Shown here piece by piece: positions 5,422-9,630 of a stretch of DNA of 9,630 nt. Each line of letters starts with the position of its first letter. Within the stretch, counting starts at the first letter, position 1. The notes beneath the pieces are model-generated. The model ran no database searches. It had not been told where the DNA came from and saw only the letters and a list, made by a program, of their open reading frames with translations. The translations under genes were made by a program, and so were the position numbers. The DNA comes from REEP01 sp964603915 (lineage in GTDB: Bacteria; Pseudomonadota; Alphaproteobacteria; Rhodospirillales; Defluviicoccaceae). The DNA is taken from contig CAZRWU010000128.1 of assembly GCA_964603915.1 (NCBI GenBank), positions 1-9,630 on the forward strand. The letters run 5' to 3'.

Positions 5422-8400
5422 TCCTCTCCGATATCTCCGTCACGAGGCCAGTCTTCGCGTCGGTGGTCAGCCTGCTTCTCATTGCATTCGGACTGGTGGC
5501 GTTCGACCGGCTGCCGTTGCGTCAGTACCCGGACATCGATCCGCCGGTCGTGTCGATCGATACAACCTACCCCGGCGCCTCTGCGGCGGTGGTCGAGAGC
5601 CGGATCACCGAGATCATCGAAGATCGTATCGCCGGCGTCTCGGGAATGAAGTTCATCTCTTCGAGCAGCGAAGATGGCCGCTCGCGAATTACAATCGAAT
5701 TCGACGTCAGCCGCGATATCGACGCCGCCGCCAACGATATCCGCGATCGCGTCGCCGGCGCGCTCGATGATCTCCCCGACGAGGCCGATCCGCCGGACAT
5801 TCAAAAAGCGGACAGCAACGACGACGTCATTATCTGGCTCAACTTGACCAGCGACCGGATGAACGTCCTGGAGCTGACCGACTATGCCGAGCGCTACATC
5901 ACAGATCGATTCTCAGCCCTCGATGGCGTCGCCCGGGTGCGCATCGGCGGCGGTCTCAACTATGCGATGCGGATCTGGCTGGACCGGTCCGCTCTGGCCG
6001 CCCGCGGTCTGACCGTCAACGACGTCGAGCAGACGCTCCGCGCCGAGAACGTCGAACTGCCCGCCGGCAGCATCGAGTCGAGAACGCGGCAGTTCACCGT
6101 CCGCACCGAGCGAAGCTTTCGCGAGCCCGAGGATTTTCGCGAACTCGTGCTGGGAAGAGGCGAGGACGGCTACCTGATCCGTCTTGGCGACGTCGCTCGG
6201 GTCGAGAAGGGCGCGGTCGAGGATCGCACGTTTTTCCGCGGCAACGCCATCCCGATGGTCGGCATCGGCATCATCAAGCAGTCGCAGGCCAACACCGTCG
6301 CCGTCGCCAGGGCGGCGCGCGAGGAGGCCAAGCGGTTGAACGCGACGTTGCCGGCGGGAATGAGCATCGAGGAGAGTTACGACACCAGCGTTTTCATCGA
6401 GAACGCGATCAAGGAAGTTTATAAGACCCTCTTCATCGCGATCGCGCTCGTCGTTCTCGTCATCTTTCTCTTTCTCGGCAACGTCAAGGCGATGCTTGTT
6501 CCGGCGGTGACGGTGCCGGTGTCGCTGATCGGCACGTTTATCGTCCTTTACGCGCTGGGCTTCTCGATCAATCTGCTGACGCTGCTCGCCTTGGTGCTCG
6601 CCATCGGGCTTGTCGTCGATGACGCCATCGTCGTTCTCGAGAACGTTCACCGCCGTGTCGAGGAGGGCGAGCCGCCCCTGGTCGCCGCCTACCGCGGCGC
6701 CCGTCAGGTCGGTTTTGCGGTCATCGCAACGACCCTGGTGCTGATCGCGGTGTTCGTTCCCATCGCTTTTCTGGAAGGCGATGTCGGCCGTCTGTTTTCG
6801 GAGTTCGCCTTGACCATGGCCGCGGCTGTCGCCCTGTCGAGCTTCGTCGCCTTGACCTTGTCGCCGATGATGGCTTCGAAACTGCTCGGCGGAACCGAAC
6901 GTCGGACCTTCGTCGACAGGACCGTGGGACGCGGCTTTGCCTACCTGCGCGCCGGTTACGGCCGGGCTCTCAAGCTCGCCCTGCGCTTTCGATGGGTGAC
7001 GATCGCCGCTTTTGCGTTTGTCCTCGCCGGCGCCGTCTGGCTGTTCCAATTGATCCCGCAGGAGTTCACGCCGAGGGAGGATCGGGGCGCCTTTTTTCTT
7101 ATGATCGACGGACCGGAGGGCGCGTCCTTCGAGTACATGTCCGAGTATATGAATCTCATCGAGGAGCGGTTGATGCCGCTGGTCGAGAGCGGAGAGGTGA
7201 GCCGTCTTCTGGTGCGCGCGCCGCGCCAGTTCGGCACCATCGAGAGCTTCAATAGTGGGATCGCCATCCTCGCGCTCGCCGATTGGTCCGAGCGGCGCTC
7301 GGGCTGGGACATCATGGACGACGTGCGCAGCCGCGTCGCCGATCTGCCGGGGGTGCGCGCCTTCCCGATCATGCGCCAGGGCTTCGGCAGCCGCACGCAG
7401 AAGCCGGTCCAGTTCGTTATCGGCGGCGGCACGTACGACGAGCTCGCCGAATGGCGGGATATCATGCTCGAGAAAATCGAGGAGTCCAATCCCGGCCTTG
7501 TCGCCGTCGATCATGATTACAAGGACACCAAGCCGCAGTTGCGTGTCGTCATCGACCGCGACCGCGCCGGCGATCTCGGCGTCACTCTCGGCAACATCGG
7601 GCGCACGCTGGAAACCGTTCTCGGCGCGCGGCGGGTGACGACCTATAGCGACGCCGGCCGTGAATACGACATTATGCTCCAGGGCGAGCGCGACGATCAG
7701 CGAACGCCCACCAATATCGAGAACATTTACGTCCGCTCCGAGCGCTCCGGCGCGCTCATTCCGTTGTCAAACCTTGTTACCATCGATGAAATGGCCACCT
7801 CGCCGACGCTCAATCGCTTCAATCGCGTTCGGGCGATCACGATCGAGGCGAATCTGGCTCCCGGCTATACCCTCGGCTCCGCCCTGGAGTATCTCGAGGG
7901 CCTCGTCGGGGAGCACTTGCCGGCCTCCGCAATCATCGACTATCGCGGCGAGTCGCGGGATTTCAAGACGTCGAGCGGCTCCATCTTGTTTGTCTTCGCC
8001 CTCGGCATCGCGGTGGTGTTCCTGGTCCTCGCGGCGCAGTTCGAAAGCTACATTCACCCTCTTGTGATCATGCTGACGGTTCCGCTGGCGATGGCGGGAG
8101 CGCTGCTCGGAATTTACCTGACCGGAGGCACGCTGAACGTCTACAGTCAAATCGGCTTGATCATGCTCGTCGGGCTGGCGGCGAAGAACGGCATTCTGAT
8201 TGTCGAGTTCGCCAACCAATTGCGCGACGCCGGCGCCGCCTTCGGCGAGGCGATCTTGGAATCCTCCATGGCGCGCTTGCGCCCGGTGATGATGACGGCG
8301 ATCACCACGGCCGCCGGCTCGGTGCCTTTGATCCTCAGTTCCGGGGCCGGCGCGGAGACACGCTTCGTCATCGGCATGGTCGTCTTTTGCGGGGTCATGA

Positions 8401-8561
8401 CGGCGACCCTGCTCACTCTTTTCGTCGTGCCTGTCGCTTATCATATCGTCGCCCGCAGGACGGGCTCGCCCGGCGCCGTCAAGCGGCGCTTGTTCGAGCA
8501 GATGGCGCCGTCGCAAGCGCCGTCGCAGGTTCCGGTCATCGACCGCCAGGCTGCGGAGTAG
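5418..8561 (+). CDS. Efflux RND transporter permease subunit (AcrB/HAE1-like)
   Basis: This is the proton-driven inner-membrane pump of a tripartite efflux system. At 1047 residues it has the normal full length. The N-terminus (ISVTRPVFASVVSLLLIAFG) carries the first membrane helix. A large periplasmic loop runs to about 335, followed by a block of helices from about 337 (TLFIAIALVVLVIFLFLG). A second half begins near 528, with LIPQEFTPREDRG after its first helix, then a second periplasmic loop to about 855 and a final block of helices. The proton-relay residues are visible: D401-D402 in IGLVVDDAIVVLENV (helix 4) and K923 in GLAAKNGILIVEFANQL (helix 10), equivalent to AcrB D407, D408 and K940. 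This argues for a multidrug HAE1-type pump rather than a heavy-metal one; the substrate is unknown. ATG 5418 is the only plausible start because a stop lies two codons upstream. No outer-membrane channel gene follows, so a TolC-like protein encoded elsewhere is presumably used. Confidence 0.96.
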   Translation: MILSDISVTRPVFASVVSLLLIAFGLVAFDRLPLRQYPDIDPPVVSIDTTYPGASAAVVESRITEIIEDRIAGVSGMKFISSSSEDGRSRITIEFDVSRDIDAAANDIRDRVAGALDDLPDEADPPDIQKADSNDDVIIWLNLTSDRMNVLELTDYAERYITDRFSALDGVARVRIGGGLNYAMRIWLDRSALAARGLTVNDVEQTLRAENVELPAGSIESRTRQFTVRTERSFREPEDFRELVLGRGEDGYLIRLGDVARVEKGAVEDRTFFRGNAIPMVGIGIIKQSQANTVAVARAAREEAKRLNATLPAGMSIEESYDTSVFIENAIKEVYKTLFIAIALVVLVIFLFLGNVKAMLVPAVTVPVSLIGTFIVLYALGFSINLLTLLALVLAIGLVVDDAIVVLENVHRRVEEGEPPLVAAYRGARQVGFAVIATTLVLIAVFVPIAFLEGDVGRLFSEFALTMAAAVALSSFVALTLSPMMASKLLGGTERRTFVDRTVGRGFAYLRAGYGRALKLALRFRWVTIAAFAFVLAGAVWLFQLIPQEFTPREDRGAFFLMIDGPEGASFEYMSEYMNLIEERLMPLVESGEVSRLLVRAPRQFGTIESFNSGIAILALADWSERRSGWDIMDDVRSRVADLPGVRAFPIMRQGFGSRTQKPVQFVIGGGTYDELAEWRDIMLEKIEESNPGLVAVDHDYKDTKPQLRVVIDRDRAGDLGVTLGNIGRTLETVLGARRVTTYSDAGREYDIMLQGERDDQRTPTNIENIYVRSERSGALIPLSNLVTIDEMATSPTLNRFNRVRAITIEANLAPGYTLGSALEYLEGLVGEHLPASAIIDYRGESRDFKTSSGSILFVFALGIAVVFLVLAAQFESYIHPLVIMLTVPLAMAGALLGIYLTGGTLNVYSQIGLIMLVGLAAKNGILIVEFANQLRDAGAAFGEAILESSMARLRPVMMTAITTAAGSVPLILSSGAGAETRFVIGMVVFCGVMTATLLTLFVVPVAYHIVARRTGSPGAVKRRLFEQMAPSQAPSQVPVIDRQAAE

Positions 8562-8572
8562 GCGCTTTTCGG

Positions 8573-9630
8573 CTATTGCTTGGCGCTTGATGGGGGATCG
8601 AGACGTGATCGCGGTTCGGGCGGCGTCGGCGTCCTGCCGACGACGATTTGCGGTTGACGGTTGCCGCTTGCCGTGTTCTCGCCTTGCTTCAGATCATCCA
8701 GCGTCACGTCGGCGGCAACGTCGATGGCGACGCCATAGCCGCTATTGTCGATGATCGTATTGCCGGAATAGCGGCCCGCGCCGTTGGCAAGGACGAGGAT
8801 GCCGTGCTCGCCGTTCGCCGCGATCCGGTTGTCGCTCATCGTCGGATTGCCGCCCGGCCCGACAACGACGCCCGAAAAGGCGCTGCCGATGACGATGTTG
8901 CCCCGGTAGGCCCCACGGCCACCATCGTAGACATAAATGCCGGCTTGCCCGGCGTTGTCGATGCGGTTCCCTGCGACAGCCGGATCGGCCTGCCCACGAA
9001 CCTCGATTCCCGACCAGGCGCTGTTGCTGATCCGGTTCCCGGTGATGCGGGAAGCGCTCTCGCCGGTGACAAGGATACCGGCTTGGCCGGTGGAATCGAT
9101 GCGGTTGTCCTTGATCTCGGGCGCTGCGCCATCGCGGACGAGGATTCCCGCCGCGCCGCTGCCCGTGATCGCATTGGCGACGAGGGCGCCGCCGGCGCGG
9201 TCCTGGGCGATCACCGCCGGGCCGGAGAGCGTGGCAATGCGATTGGCGCGAACAGCCGGCGCGGCCTCGGCGCCAATCCGTAGCGCGGGTCCCGCCGCGC
9301 TGCGGATGATGGCGTTGGAGACGCTCACCGTGCTGGCGCCGGCGATGTCGACGCACGAAGCGGCAGGCGCATGGGAGCGGGGGCTCTCGCCAATGAAGCT
9401 GAGCCGGCTGAGAGAGCCGGTCTCGGCCGTGATGGTGATGCACGGTCCCGGACCGGACGCGACAATGACGATTTCCGCGGCATCGCCGTCGCCCTCCACG
9501 GACATGGGCCGGGTCATCGCCAGCGGCGCGGCATAGCGGCCTGGTCGCACCCGGATGCTGGCTCCGGCCCGGGCGGTGGCCATGACCTTGGCCAAGCTTT
9601 TCGCGTCGCCCTTGCCGCTCGCGTCGCGCG
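8573..9630 (-). CDS. Right-handed parallel beta-helix repeat protein, 5' end beyond the window
   Basis: The minus-strand frame ends at 8573 and is open to the right edge, so the N-terminus is missing. A TTG at 9595 is not a credible start, because the frame continues upstream with DAKSLAKVMATARAGASIRV, part of the fold entry seen in NosD/pectate-lyase-like proteins (predicted helix, then IRVRPGRY). Counting from the TTG codon, residues 117-300 form eight coils of exactly 23 residues, each beginning x-N-x-I (for example GNRISNSAWSGIEVRG). At least one earlier coil of 24 residues lies at 93-116. The Asn ladder and the GI-x-V strand fit a right-handed beta-helix. A Pro-rich tail (about 321-340, TPTPPEP) closes the protein. 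Such folds bind or cleave polysaccharides or act in periplasmic metal-site maturation. No catalytic residues are evident, so no function is assigned. The gene converges on the pump gene with 11 bp between stop codons. Confidence 0.85.
   Translation of the reverse strand, partial: RDASGKGDAKSLAKVMATARAGASIRVRPGRYAAPLAMTRPMSVEGDGDAAEIVIVASGPGPCITITAETGSLSRLSFIGESPRSHAPAASCVDIAGASTVSVSNAIIRSAAGPALRIGAEAAPAVRANRIATLSGPAVIAQDRAGGALVANAITGSGAAGILVRDGAAPEIKDNRIDSTGQAGILVTGESASRITGNRISNSAWSGIEVRGQADPAVAGNRIDNAGQAGIYVYDGGRGAYRGNIVIGSAFSGVVVGPGGNPTMSDNRIAANGEHGILVLANGAGRYSGNTIIDNSGYGVAIDVAADVTLDDLKQGENTASGNRQPQIVVGRTPTPPEPRSRLDPPSSAKQ
8696..9247 (-). repeat. Eight tandem 69-bp (23-residue) coding repeats of the beta-helix
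   Basis: The segment encodes eight successive 23-residue units without insertion or deletion. Unit starts, numbered from the TTG at 9595, are residues 117, 140, 163, 186, 209, 232, 255 and 278. Each opens with [A/D/G]-N-x-[I/V], and most carry a G-[I/V]-x-[V/I] strand about 10 residues later. The units are diverged at the DNA level (different codons and loop residues), so this is an old protein-level repeat rather than a recent DNA expansion. Confidence 0.85.

Noticed and set aside
5913..7514. 533-codon minus-strand open frame inside the pump gene, with similar ones at 4192-5385 and 7767-8516
   Set aside because: All are rich in Arg, Asp, His and Gln with no domain signature, typical antisense products of GC-rich coding DNA. 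The sense proteins are full-length family members.
8561..8588. GGCGCTT direct repeat at 8561-8567 and 8582-8588, considered as a convergent terminator
   Set aside because: The copies are in the same orientation and cannot form a stem. No T-tract-backed hairpin is visible between the two stop codons.
8648..9536. Plus-strand frames of about 200 codons opposite the beta-helix gene
   Set aside because: They mirror the repeat codons of the minus-strand gene, and only the minus-strand reading yields a regular 23-residue fold.

Overview
The window is GC-rich, with strong third-position G/C bias and long antisense open frames. It carries a group I type HemN and a fumarylacetoacetate-hydrolase (FAH) family enzyme, plus a periplasmic adaptor and RND pump of proteobacterial style. 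A Gram-negative proteobacterium, most likely an alphaproteobacterium, fits best. That taxonomic call is inference from gene content and composition; no rRNA or other marker gene is present.

Layout, left to right. (1) Positions 1-1595, minus strand: a very glycine-rich exported protein of at least 531 residues. It starts at a GTG behind a good signal peptide and runs off the left edge. Cassettes of GGxGGxGG alternate with short stretches of alternating small residues, reminiscent of mycobacterial PE_PGRS proteins. (2) Positions 1596-1830: a 235-bp leader with two clear inverted repeats, one just after the hemN stop and one about 90 bp before the glycine-rich gene. (3) Positions 1831-4058, minus strand: a probable two-gene operon, an FAH-family hydrolase followed about 20 bp later by hemN. 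(4) Positions 4059-4188: a divergent intergenic region. (5) Positions 4189-8561, plus strand: a periplasmic adaptor (membrane fusion protein, MFP) and an RND inner-membrane pump. Between them lies a 34-codon open frame that abuts the adaptor stop and overlaps the pump start as ATGA. (6) Positions 8573-9630, minus strand: the 3' part of a right-handed parallel beta-helix gene. It contains eight coils of exactly 23 residues and converges on the pump gene with an 11-bp gap.

Functionally, the centre is conventional: oxygen-independent haem synthesis, a 2-oxo/enol-acid type hydrolase, and tripartite efflux without its outer-membrane channel or a local regulator. The two flanking genes encode repetitive proteins. 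The left one is clearly predicted to be exported; the localisation of the right one is unknown because its N-terminus is missing. The least ordinary items are the glycine-rich protein, the coupled mini-ORF in the efflux operon and the 21-bp palindrome in the leader. I see no rRNA, tRNA, CRISPR array, insertion sequence or phage gene.
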